The notes under the pieces: generated by a model
Told to the model about the DNA's origin: nothing
What the model saw: the letters and a program-made list of their open reading frames with translations, nothing else
The model's database searches: none
Shown here: positions 14,039-21,431 of the stretch, piece after piece
Layout: every line of letters starts with the position of its first letter
Position numbering within the stretch: the stretch's first letter is position 1
Source: CAZVRZ01 sp964629965
Lineage (GTDB): Bacteria > Chloroflexota > Anaerolineae > Anaerolineales > UBA4823
Direction of reading: 5' to 3'
Length of the DNA stretch: 34,935 nucleotides
Assembly: GCA_964629965.1 (NCBI GenBank)
Contig: CAZVRZ010000049.1
Coordinates: 1 to 34,935, forward strand
Made by a program: the position numbers and the translations under genes

Positions 14039-14295
14039 TCTTTATAAGATGCTCGCGCATGCTGCTCATGAGTAGCATGCCAATCAGGCACTTCATCAAT
14101 CTTCCAACAGCGAAGCGCTCGTCCTTCGTGCGAGAGCCGCAGTTCTCCGCCTAGTACATCGCACAAGTAGACAACCGAGAGAGTGGTAAAGGGTCCATTG
14201 ACAGCGCTGGCCTTACGCGTAAAGATGTCTTTTGTATAGTTCAACCCATTGCGGGCAATCATGCGTACTTCTTCAAGCAGGGTGAATAGATCCAT
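13990..14295 (-). pseudogene. Internally deleted Nudix hydrolase remnant
   Basis: A 101-aa frame. The first 30 residues (LLEEVRMIARNGLNYTKDIF) match the N-terminal helix typical of Nudix proteins with a Nudix_N extension. The last 55 (VVYLCDVLGGELRLSHEGRA... KIDEVPDWHATHEQHARASYKEW) match the usual C-terminal strand-helix of Nudix hydrolases. What should lie between, including the Nudix box with GX5EX7REUXEEXGU, is absent; the join is around KASAVNG/PFTTLS. The protein could not hydrolyse nucleoside diphosphates. The frame remains open and overlaps the NAT start. An alternative GTG start at 14382 adds 29 residues. The gene lies just downstream of the CHAT gene. Confidence 0.65.
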
Positions 14296-14392
14296 GTTAC
14301 TCGTTTCTATTTTACTTCCAATTCGGACTTTGCGGCCGGCTCGATCAAGATCGTGCGGATCGTGTTCTATGTGGTCTGGCACATGATCTGAT

Positions 14393-17300
14393 TTACGGGT
14401 TTATACCAGTGATGCTGCGGGCGCAGCGAAAGCCGGTGCCTCCATAGCCGCGGCTGCCCAAACTGACCTCCTCGCGGTAGCTCACCTGCAGGAAATCTTC
14501 CGGGTTGGCCCAACTGCCCCCACGCAGCACCCACCAGCCGGTATCTGTTTCAGGACCGTTCGGGTTTGACGGCCAGGCATCCGCTGCATAGGTGCTGTAA
14601 TAATCTTCGGCGTACCAATCCGCGACCCACTCCTCCACGTTGCCAGCCATATCGTACAACCCGTAGCCGTTCGGTGCAAAGCTGCCCACCAGGTTGGTAT
14701 CGCTGCCGGGGCAGCCGGTAGCATTTCGAAAGCGCGCGCCGTTGACCGCCCCGTCCTGGCATGCTGGGGCCGCATCTCCCCACGGGTAAGGCATGCCTTC
14801 CAGGCCGCCGCGAGCCGCCTTCTCCCATTCCGCCTCCGTGGGCAGGCGCCCGCCGCGCCACTGGCAAAACGTTTGCGCATCTTGCCACATCATATGCACC
14901 ACCGGGTAATTGGCATACTCCGCCACGCCATAATAAGGATTGCGGGTGTCTGAATTTATTTTGACTGGTGGGCTGCACACGCCTGCATCCACGCAAGTCT
15001 GGTACAGGGCGTTGGTCACTTCGTACACATCCAGGTAAAACGCATCCACATACACCCTGTGGGCGGGTTCTGCATTCGTAAACCATTCTCGCTGGCAATT
15101 ACTGCGATATTTTTGACACACCGCCAGCGCATCGTCGGCGCGGCTGCCCATCTGGAACTCGCCGGCCGGGATGAGGGCCATATCGGCGCCGTTTTGCGTG
15201 ATCTGCAGCGGTGTGGGGGCTGGCATATCAGCCGGTTTGGTGGGCTCGGGAAAAGCCAGGGAAGCGGCGTCCGGCCGCGCTGCGCAGCGCAAGCCCAACA
15301 TGTTGTAGCGCGTGCCTGGAGCCTCAGAAATACGGCCGCTGACGGGCAAATAACCGGCGCCAAGCGCCCAACTGCCGCCGCGATACACCCGCAAATCCCC
15401 ATTCTCGGGACCGGTCGGATTAGGAGGCCAGGCATTTGCCGGGTACTGGCTGTAATAATCCTGAGCATACCTATCTGCCGTCCACTCCCACACGTTGCCG
15501 GCCATATCGTACAAGCCATACCCGTTGGCGGCGTAGCTGCCCACGGGTGCAGTATCGGCAGCACAGCCGGCGCCATCGTCGAAATGCGCCCCGTTGGTCG
15601 CTCCTTCCTGGCAAACCGGCGCCTCATCTCCCCAGGGATAGGTTCTGCCTGCCAATCCGCCGCGGGCGGCCTTCTCCCACTGCGCCTCCGTCGGTAACTG
15701 CCCGCCGCGCCAGGCGCAGTACTGCACAGCTTCATCCCAACTCACGTTGATCAGCGGATAGCTGGCATATTCCGCCGCGCCGTAATAGGGGTTGTGGGTT
15801 TGCGAGCTTACATCCGGCGGCGGTTTGCACTCACCTGCCTCGACACAAGCCTGGTAAAGAGCATTGGTCACTTCGTACACATCCATGTAGAAGGCATCCA
15901 GGTAGACCGTGTGCACAGGCCCCTGGGGACAGTTCGAACAGCCCATCCTGAAATCGCCGGCCGGGATCAGGGCCATATCGGCGCCTCTCTGCAGCGCCAT
16001 GGCGGGGTAGGTCGCGGCAGGCGTATTCGTGACAGCCGGCGCCTCCGTCGGCTGGGCCGCTGCCGGCGCGAGCCGCGTTGCGGTTGGCCATGCAGCGGTC
16101 GAAGTTGGAGTAGGCTGCCATGCCGCCGCCCATTTGGGCCATTGGGTGGCAAGGCCCCAGGCCAGCAGCCCGCACAGCGCCAGGCCGGCCAGGGCCAAGG
16201 GTGCGAGAACCATCCAGCGCGGCCGGCGGAGCGGCGCGGTTCCTGGTTTACCTGCCACGGGCTGCACCGCGCTCAGCTCTGCCTCGCAGCGGCTCAGCAA
16301 GACCGGCGCATCGCGGTAAGCGCTGTCGAGCGCCAATATTTCCCGCAGCCGGCGGCGGGCTTCCGGCCACTGTTTTTGTTCCATCGCCCGCAGCGCCGCG
16401 CTGTAGCTCGCTTCCAAACGCGCTTGGCGCTGGGCCTCGGCCTGTTTCTTCTGCGCCGCGGCCAGCAGGCCCTCCGCATCGGGATAGGCCCGATCGAGGG
16501 CATGGATCTGCTCGAACACCTGGATCACACCGGCCGCGTCGCCGCGCCCGGCCAGCGTGCGCGCATCGGCGTACAGGTCGGCCAGGCTGGCCTGGCGGCG
16601 GGCCTTTTCCAACAGCGCAGCCGCGTCGCGATACGCAGGGCGCTCGCGCCCGATCGCCTCCAGCGGCGGCAGCGCCTGGTGAAAATCGCCGCCCTGTATG
16701 GCAGCCTGCGCCTGGGCATACAGCCCGGCCAGCGTCCGTTCGCCTTCCGCCTGTTGGCGCTTCTCGGCTGCCTGGGGAAAATCCGGCTGCAGCGCCAGGG
16801 CGCGACCGAGCTCGTTGCAGGCGCGCTCCCAATCCTGGGCATAATAGGCCGAGAGACCTGCTTCGTAGGCCTGCTGCGCCCGGGCTGAATTCTTCTCCGC
16901 CCCCGGCTGTTCTTCGGCCCCCGCCGGCGCCGCTTGCGATACATCGAAGATACGCCCATCCGGCAGGCGGGTAAACAAAACCGGCGTGCCCCATTCGATA
17001 TCGTTGCCCTCGGCAAAGATGGCCGTGCGCGCCCGCCCCAGCGCCATGTCCAGCGGCTCGCCGCAGGCAATGGAGGTGTAAAATTCATGAGAGAAGGAGA
17101 GCGCCGCCTGGTCGGTGATCTCGAACTGCATGGCCACCACGGCCGGCACGCCCTGCTGCAGCAGGCTGTGCGCCACCCCGGCAAAGGGATCTTCAACCGA
17201 AGTGCGCGCTCCTTCGCAGGCGTTCAGCACTGCCAGGCGCAGCGTGGGGTGGTTGTGCAAAATGGCGCCCAGGCGCATCCCATTGACCGGCTGGCTGGTT

Positions 17301-18034
17301 CTAAGCTCGTTCTCGAATATCAGCAGCCCATCCTGAGCATCCTCGCTGAAGGCGCCGTGCCCGATAAAATGCAAGATGTGGTAGGGTCCATGGTGAGCCA
17401 ACTGGCGGTTCAAATCCGTCAGCGTGGGCGTGGCGAGCTTTTCCACCTGCACCATGGCGCGCTCCGCCAGGTCGCCCAACGCCTGGTTCAGCCGCTGCCA
17501 CTCGCCCTCCGTATCCAACGGCTGGAGGTCGCGCGGCCCGGCGATCACCGCCAGCACGCGCAGCGGCAGCGAAAGGTCCAGCGCCGGCGCCGGCTGGGGC
17601 AGCTCCAGGTAACGCACCACCGGCGTATCGACCCCCAGCGAAAGGAAACGGTTGAGCTGCGGGCTGAACAGATACTCCCAGGGCAGCCCACCCAGGCGCC
17701 CATCTTTCACCCGCAGCCGCAGGCGCAAACCTTTCCCCTGGCTACGCGCCTGGTCATAACTGCTGCGAAAGCAGGGATAGAGCTCATCATTGAAAACGGC
17801 CTTGAACAGCTTGCTGCCGTAATCCTGCACCAGCGCCATCTCCGGCGAATTGACACGCCGCACCCCCTTGCGCGGCTGCCCAACGCGCAAGCGAAAGATC
17901 TCAAGATCTTTATCGCTGAACGGGAGTTGGAAATAACCTTCGGCATCTCCCGCCGGCGCGTGCAGCAGCGCCCGGTATTTTCGCCCGGAACGCTCCACCA
18001 ACAGATCAAAATCCAGGTACTTCATCTCGGCCAT
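14393..18034 (-). CDS. CHAT protease-TPR-transmembrane-tandem FGE-like protein
   Basis: A 1213-aa protein from ATG 18034 (GTG 18043 and ATG 18025 are also in frame; none has a strong Shine-Dalgarno). The N-terminal 365 residues hold a CHAT (caspase-like) domain with the catalytic dyad in HFIGHGAF (His about 226) and LNACEGAR (Cys about 273). Residues about 385-590 are TPR-like repeats (YEAGLSAYYAQDWERACNELGRAL and similar). A hydrophobic segment around 607-630 is a transmembrane helix, followed by a Thr/Pro linker. Two formylglycine-generating-enzyme (SUMF1) folds follow (about 680-925 and 950-1210). Each begins GADMALIPAG(D/E)F(R/Q)MG and contains MDVYEVTN-like, WRGG and GNV(W/E)EW motifs and a GGSW element. 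Cysteines after GGSW, needed for FGE catalysis, are missing in both, so they are probably binding modules, not enzymes. The N-terminus is inside and the FGE pair outside if the helix spans the membrane. Probable sensor-effector protease; partners unknown. Confidence 0.9.
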   Translation of the reverse strand: MAEMKYLDFDLLVERSGRKYRALLHAPAGDAEGYFQLPFSDKDLEIFRLRVGQPRKGVRRVNSPEMALVQDYGSKLFKAVFNDELYPCFRSSYDQARSQGKGLRLRLRVKDGRLGGLPWEYLFSPQLNRFLSLGVDTPVVRYLELPQPAPALDLSLPLRVLAVIAGPRDLQPLDTEGEWQRLNQALGDLAERAMVQVEKLATPTLTDLNRQLAHHGPYHILHFIGHGAFSEDAQDGLLIFENELRTSQPVNGMRLGAILHNHPTLRLAVLNACEGARTSVEDPFAGVAHSLLQQGVPAVVAMQFEITDQAALSFSHEFYTSIACGEPLDMALGRARTAIFAEGNDIEWGTPVLFTRLPDGRIFDVSQAAPAGAEEQPGAEKNSARAQQAYEAGLSAYYAQDWERACNELGRALALQPDFPQAAEKRQQAEGERTLAGLYAQAQAAIQGGDFHQALPPLEAIGRERPAYRDAAALLEKARRQASLADLYADARTLAGRGDAAGVIQVFEQIHALDRAYPDAEGLLAAAQKKQAEAQRQARLEASYSAALRAMEQKQWPEARRRLREILALDSAYRDAPVLLSRCEAELSAVQPVAGKPGTAPLRRPRWMVLAPLALAGLALCGLLAWGLATQWPKWAAAWQPTPTSTAAWPTATRLAPAAAQPTEAPAVTNTPAATYPAMALQRGADMALIPAGDFRMGCSNCPQGPVHTVYLDAFYMDVYEVTNALYQACVEAGECKPPPDVSSQTHNPYYGAAEYASYPLINVSWDEAVQYCAWRGGQLPTEAQWEKAARGGLAGRTYPWGDEAPVCQEGATNGAHFDDGAGCAADTAPVGSYAANGYGLYDMAGNVWEWTADRYAQDYYSQYPANAWPPNPTGPENGDLRVYRGGSWALGAGYLPVSGRISEAPGTRYNMLGLRCAARPDAASLAFPEPTKPADMPAPTPLQITQNGADMALIPAGEFQMGSRADDALAVCQKYRSNCQREWFTNAEPAHRVYVDAFYLDVYEVTNALYQTCVDAGVCSPPVKINSDTRNPYYGVAEYANYPVVHMMWQDAQTFCQWRGGRLPTEAEWEKAARGGLEGMPYPWGDAAPACQDGAVNGARFRNATGCPGSDTNLVGSFAPNGYGLYDMAGNVEEWVADWYAEDYYSTYAADAWPSNPNGPETDTGWWVLRGGSWANPEDFLQVSYREEVSLGSRGYGGTGFRCARSITGINP

Positions 18035-18052
18035 ATTGTACACTGCTTTGAC

Positions 18053-19072
18053 TTAACTTTTACCCACGTACTTCCGGCAGCGCTCCAGCGAACTTTGCAC
18101 CATCTGCCGCCCAAAAGAAAAGTGATCCACGTCCGGCCAGGTAGCCGCCCAACGGATCAGGCGCAGCTTGCGCTCGACCACAAAGGCCTCCACCTCCCCG
18201 GCGTAATAAAAGGGAATGGCGCGCCGCTCGGCGTAGCCGCGCAGGAAAGCCTTCTCCAGCGCCTCTTGCTCGGGATACTTATCGAAACTGCTGAGCGTGA
18301 TCGCCAGGTCGCAGGTGAACGGCGCAAACTGGCAGTCCTCGAAATCGATCACCCCCAGCCGGCCGCGGTCGTACAAGCAGTTCTTGGGCAGCAGGTCGCT
18401 GTGGATCAAGCCAAAGTCGCGCCGGGTGTCCACCGCCTGGATAGCCGCCGCACAGCGGGCAGCCGCCTCATCGCACAAGGCCAACTCGTCTTCATCTAGC
18501 ATGCCCTCGATGCGCGCCGCCATCTCCGCCGGCAGCTCCGCCCGCAAGCGCCCCATGCCCGGCCAATCGCTATCCGGGCGGTAATAACCCTGCGGCAGGT
18601 GGAAATCCATGGCGTGCGCGTGCAGGTCGGCCATGGCCTGGCCCATGCGCCAGGCGATCTTCGTATCCAGGTGCTCACCCACCACCCTGCCCGGCAGCCA
18701 GTGAAAGACCACCACCTGGTAGACCTCTCCCTCGGCCCCCTCCGGCCCAGCGCCCACCTCCTGGACGTACTGCCCCGTGGCGGCCCGCTGCGGCAGCGGT
18801 ACGCTCACCTCGCTGCGCCGGCGCAAGTCCAGCAGCCACGACAGCTCGCCGTAGATCTCGGCCTCGCTGTGCAGCCGTTGGCGATAGACCCGCACGCTGT
18901 ACGCCTCCTGGGGCGTGTCGGCGCGGTAGATCACGTTGCCCGTGTCCGAAATGAACGCCAGGCGGGCATCGTCGATGCCGCAGCCTTGCAAGGCCAGCCC
19001 GGCCGCCTTTTCCAGGGGAGCGTACTTCAAGCGGCGGGCGTGGTACTCAGCGGGCGGCAAAAAACGTTCCAT
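18053..19072 (-). CDS. Aminoglycoside phosphotransferase/HSK2-type kinase-like protein
   Basis: A 339-aa protein. The catalytic loop LIHSDLLPKN (His224, Asp226, Asn231) and the metal-binding VIDFED (Asp243) identify the APH/choline-kinase-like fold, which phosphorylates small molecules or, rarely, proteins. The region VVVFHWLPGR (about 120-129) is the hinge. It ends 18 bases before the CHAT gene's preferred start and probably shares a transcript with it. The 108-bp gap to the upstream GNAT gene has no recognisable signal. A role with the CHAT protein is inferred from adjacency; the kinase might modify a small molecule that CHAT-FGE senses. Confidence 0.87.
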   Translation of the reverse strand: MERFLPPAEYHARRLKYAPLEKAAGLALQGCGIDDARLAFISDTGNVIYRADTPQEAYSVRVYRQRLHSEAEIYGELSWLLDLRRRSEVSVPLPQRAATGQYVQEVGAGPEGAEGEVYQVVVFHWLPGRVVGEHLDTKIAWRMGQAMADLHAHAMDFHLPQGYYRPDSDWPGMGRLRAELPAEMAARIEGMLDEDELALCDEAAARCAAAIQAVDTRRDFGLIHSDLLPKNCLYDRGRLGVIDFEDCQFAPFTCDLAITLSSFDKYPEQEALEKAFLRGYAERRAIPFYYAGEVEAFVVERKLRLIRWAATWPDVDHFSFGRQMVQSSLERCRKYVGKS

Positions 19073-19180
19073 ACCTCACCTCCACACTATGATCAAGCCG
19101 TGTTCCGAGGCGATCAGTGCCCTCAACGCATTTGGCGGTATGTTCATGCTGGCACCAATCTCCGGGCGGCAGAGGCCGCA

Positions 19181-19750
19181 CTAACCCAAGAACTCATTCC
19201 GCAGGATGGCGTAGACGCAAAAATCCACCAGGGCGCCCTTCTGGCGCAGGTACTGGCGCAGCTCGCCTTCCTTGGTCATACCCGCCTTCTCCAACACGCG
19301 CTGCCCGGCGCGGTTCTCGCAGAGACACCAGGCCTCCACCCGGTTCAGGCCCAAGGTCTCAAAAGAACACTCCAACACCGCCCGCAGCGCCTCCGTCATC
19401 AAACCCCTGTACCAATAAGGCCGGCCCAGCAAAAAGCACACCTCGGCCTTGCCGTTTTCCAGGTTGATCGCCATCAGGTGGATCTGCCCGATGACCGCCC
19501 GGCTTTGCTTCAACTCGATCACCCAGCAGCCATCTCGCCCGTCGCGATACTCCTCCAGCACCTCCTGGAGATAATCCTGGGTATCTTGCAGCTTGCGGTG
19601 CGGCCCCCAGCGCAGGTAACAGGTGGCCTCCTTGTCCGAGGAATAGGCATAGATATCGTCCACATCCCGCGCCGCAGCCTGCCGCAGCACCAGCCGCTCC
19701 GTTTCCAGGCACGGCAGGTTGCGATAAAACTCTTTGACCGCATCACTCAT
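19181..19750 (-). CDS. GNAT acetyltransferase, RimJ/RimL-like
   Basis: A 189-aa protein. It starts LETERLVLRQAAARDVDDIYAY, the typical opening of RimJ/RimL-type GNATs, and has the acetyl-CoA-binding stretch VCFLLGRPYWYRGLMTEALRAVLE (about residues 125-148, with the R/Q-x-x-G-x-G/A loop in a relaxed form) and the late GLNRVEAWCLCENRAGQRVLEKAGM. Such enzymes acetylate N-terminal amino groups of ribosomal or other proteins, or small molecules. The start overlaps the upstream gene by eight bases (ATGAGTGA), a coupled pair. Confidence 0.9.
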   Translation of the reverse strand: MSDAVKEFYRNLPCLETERLVLRQAAARDVDDIYAYSSDKEATCYLRWGPHRKLQDTQDYLQEVLEEYRDGRDGCWVIELKQSRAVIGQIHLMAINLENGKAEVCFLLGRPYWYRGLMTEALRAVLECSFETLGLNRVEAWCLCENRAGQRVLEKAGMTKEGELRQYLRQKGALVDFCVYAILRNEFLG

Positions 19751-20318
19751 AGATCACCCTCATTACCCTGGCCGGGTCCACCCGGTAAGGGCTTTGCAAA
19801 CCTTCGAAGAAATGGTGCCGGCGGATCAGGTGCACGATCAACCCCGGCCCGCCGAAGAACTCGCCCGAAGCGCGGTTCAAGATGGCAAAATCGTAACTGC
19901 CGCTGTATTCGTTCTGGCAATCCCAGGGACACTCCTGAAAGCCGCGGTACTGGGCGATGAAAACCTGGAATTTACCCTCCACCAGGTAACCGATATTTGT
20001 CGAAGGCAAATCATCCGGCGAAATCTGCACTGCGCGCCGCGGATAGCCCTGCAGCACAGAGCGCTCCCCCTCGTCGCGGTACAAATCCCGGCGCTCTTTG
20101 CTCTTCAGCAGAGCCTTCTTCTGCTCGAAGGCCGCCTGCAAAATGCGCTCGATGGCCAGCGCCGCCTGTTCCGGCGTCAAGCCCAGCCCGGCCAGCGCCC
20201 GGCCGTCATCCGTCAGCGCCTGCTCCAGCGACTCCGTGGACCCCAAAAAGCCCAACTGCGAAAAAGCCCCCGGGCGCATCCTGCTTTCCAACTCCGCAAT
20301 CGTCAGATCATCGCGCAT
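19743..20318 (-). CDS. Uncharacterised protein upstream of the GNAT gene
   Basis: A 191-aa protein with no signal or transmembrane segment. The first half is helical and charged (LTIAELESRMRPGAFSQLGF, ALAIERILQAAFEQKKALLK). The second is a beta-rich part with IGYLVEGKFQVFIAQY, ECPWDCQNEYSGSYDFAILN and a FFGGPGLIVHLIRRHHFF stretch. An ATG with AAAGG about six bases upstream (20318) begins it. It is the first gene of the minus-strand run, with an extended -10 box at 20353-20361. No family is recognised; functional coupling with GNAT is suggested by the 8-bp overlap only. Confidence 0.75.
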   Translation of the reverse strand: MRDDLTIAELESRMRPGAFSQLGFLGSTESLEQALTDDGRALAGLGLTPEQAALAIERILQAAFEQKKALLKSKERRDLYRDEGERSVLQGYPRRAVQISPDDLPSTNIGYLVEGKFQVFIAQYRGFQECPWDCQNEYSGSYDFAILNRASGEFFGGPGLIVHLIRRHHFFEGLQSPYRVDPARVMRVIYE

Positions 20319-20352
20319 CGATCACCTTTCGTCACTTTACTTTTTCATATTG

Positions 20353-20361
20353 AGTATAGCA
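20353..20361 (-). promoter_or_regulatory. Extended -10 element (TGCTATACT)
   Basis: Read on the minus strand, TGCTATACT has the TGn extension before TATACT, the type of promoter that needs little -35. It lies 35 bases before ATG 20318. Confidence 0.45.
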
Positions 20362-20392
20362 CGGATTGCCATCCCTCCGATGGAATATCGCA

Positions 20393-20398
20393 TATAAT
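20393..20398 (+). promoter_or_regulatory. -10 element (TATAAT) for the LURP-one-like gene
   Basis: A perfect TATAAT hexamer stands 47 bases before the ATG at 20445 in the divergent gap. TTGCCA (20366-20371) is the nearest -35-like match, but at 21 bp it is too far for a normal spacer. Confidence 0.4.
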
Positions 20399-20444
20399 TT
20401 TTAGATATTGTGTTCATACGCACTCATCACAAAGGAGAATATCC

Positions 20445-21017
20445 ATGTACAGTTATCCCCTTAAGTTTCGCGTCGATTTAGCTGACGAATACTCGGGCTC
20501 GATCCGCGTCATCGACCATGATAAAGAAGCCGTGTTATTTCGCCAATCGTTAGACGATGCCACCTTGGAGGGTAACAAGCCATACTGGGTGTACCGCGAT
20601 GAACAGTCGAGCCAGCGTATCTACCAGATCCAATATCAGGAACTGGAGGAAACGGCGCAGTTTTTACTGAGCAATGCAGATGGAGCGCCCCTGGGCAGCG
20701 TGGTGAGAGACGAGTATTGTGATTGGAAGATCCTGGATGCCTACGGCAGCCCGCAAGGCTCCATCGAGCTGAAGAACGGTTGGCGGCGTTCGTGCCTGTT
20801 CACCCTGGTTTCGGGCGGAGCGCTGGACGCGTTCCTGTACCTGATCTGGCCGCTGCGCTATGAATTGAGGATCAACGAGCAAAAAGTGTTGGTGCTGCAG
20901 GAAACCGATTTCTCGGTCAACGATGTCTACATCCTCAAGAAAACCAGCGACCTGGATCTTTCCAACGAGCCTTTCTTGCTGCTCAGCTTGATGTCCATGT
21001 TTTGGCCTCTGGGTTGA
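20445..21017 (+). CDS. LURP-one-related-like protein
   Basis: A 190-aa protein starting MYSYPLKFRVDLADEYSGSI, with AAAGGAG seven bases before the ATG. A long run of alternating strands (VYRDEQSSQRIYQIQY, ETAQFLLSNADGAPLGSVVR, WKILDAYGSPQGSIELK, YELRINEQKVLVLQET) ends with FLLLSLMSMFWPLG, a hydrophobic C-terminal helix. This is the arrangement of the LURP-one-related/phospholipid-scramblase beta-barrel wrapped around one helix. The proteins of this fold have no well-defined bacterial role. The assignment is by general shape, so treat it as tentative. The gene stands alone, divergent from the GNAT run. Confidence 0.72.
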   Translation: MYSYPLKFRVDLADEYSGSIRVIDHDKEAVLFRQSLDDATLEGNKPYWVYRDEQSSQRIYQIQYQELEETAQFLLSNADGAPLGSVVRDEYCDWKILDAYGSPQGSIELKNGWRRSCLFTLVSGGALDAFLYLIWPLRYELRINEQKVLVLQETDFSVNDVYILKKTSDLDLSNEPFLLLSLMSMFWPLG

Positions 21018-21050
21018 TTTCACCGGCCGCCGAAGCAGGAGGCTGCTTAG

Positions 21051-21401
21051 TTACTCCTTGCCGTCAACTTCGTACCAATCAAGATGGCACGACAAACATC
21101 TGTAATGCTTTTTGATGTGGTATTTTCCAAGCGAAATAACGCCCACGATGACCACATAGACCGTTAAGGCAAATATCAACAGCGGAGCGATGGCTACAGC
21201 CAGCGAGCCGTCTCTCAGTTTCCATATTCCCACGACCCCCATAGCGACCCCCAGCACGGCAATGCACACGGTCACAAATTTTGCTACTGCCGGGCTCATA
21301 AATCCCCAGAAAGTTGGCATGCCCCAAAATAGATTGGGATACACGTATTCTGTTCTTACTTCCTGGATCCTCGTCTCAATATTACAACTTGGGCAAATCA
21401 T
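21051..21401 (-). CDS. Membrane protein with a zinc ribbon split around two transmembrane segments
   Basis: A 116-aa protein. The first CxxC (MICPSCN) lies at residues 3-6 and the second (YRCLSCHLDWYEVDG) near the C-terminus, with two hydrophobic segments between (about residues 39-58 and 66-92). Both pairs face the same side if there are two helices, so together they could coordinate zinc. GGAGG lies six bases before the ATG at 21401. The gene begins 31 bases after the LRR gene, probably in the same transcript. No specific function can be read. Confidence 0.75.
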   Translation of the reverse strand: MICPSCNIETRIQEVRTEYVYPNLFWGMPTFWGFMSPAVAKFVTVCIAVLGVAMGVVGIWKLRDGSLAVAIAPLLIFALTVYVVIVGVISLGKYHIKKHYRCLSCHLDWYEVDGKE

Positions 21402-21431
21402 GGATCGCCTCCATTACAGCTATGGTTTCTC

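Noticed and set aside
15059..16974. Several plus-strand frames inside the CHAT-FGE gene
   Set aside because: Antisense frames over a gene with clear domains; composition typical of shadow frames.
14393..18034. Diversity-generating retroelement at the FGE C-terminus
   Set aside because: FGE folds are common targets, but no reverse transcriptase or second copy of the C-terminal DNA was found in this window.
19073..19180. Small plus-strand peptide gene starting near 19088
   Set aside because: About 31 residues, no Shine-Dalgarno, no recognisable motif; treated as chance.
18599..19960. Long plus-strand open frame (453 aa) across the APH and GNAT genes
   Set aside because: It lies opposite two genes with clear kinase and acetyltransferase motifs, has no Shine-Dalgarno, and is the kind of antisense frame expected in GC-rich DNA.
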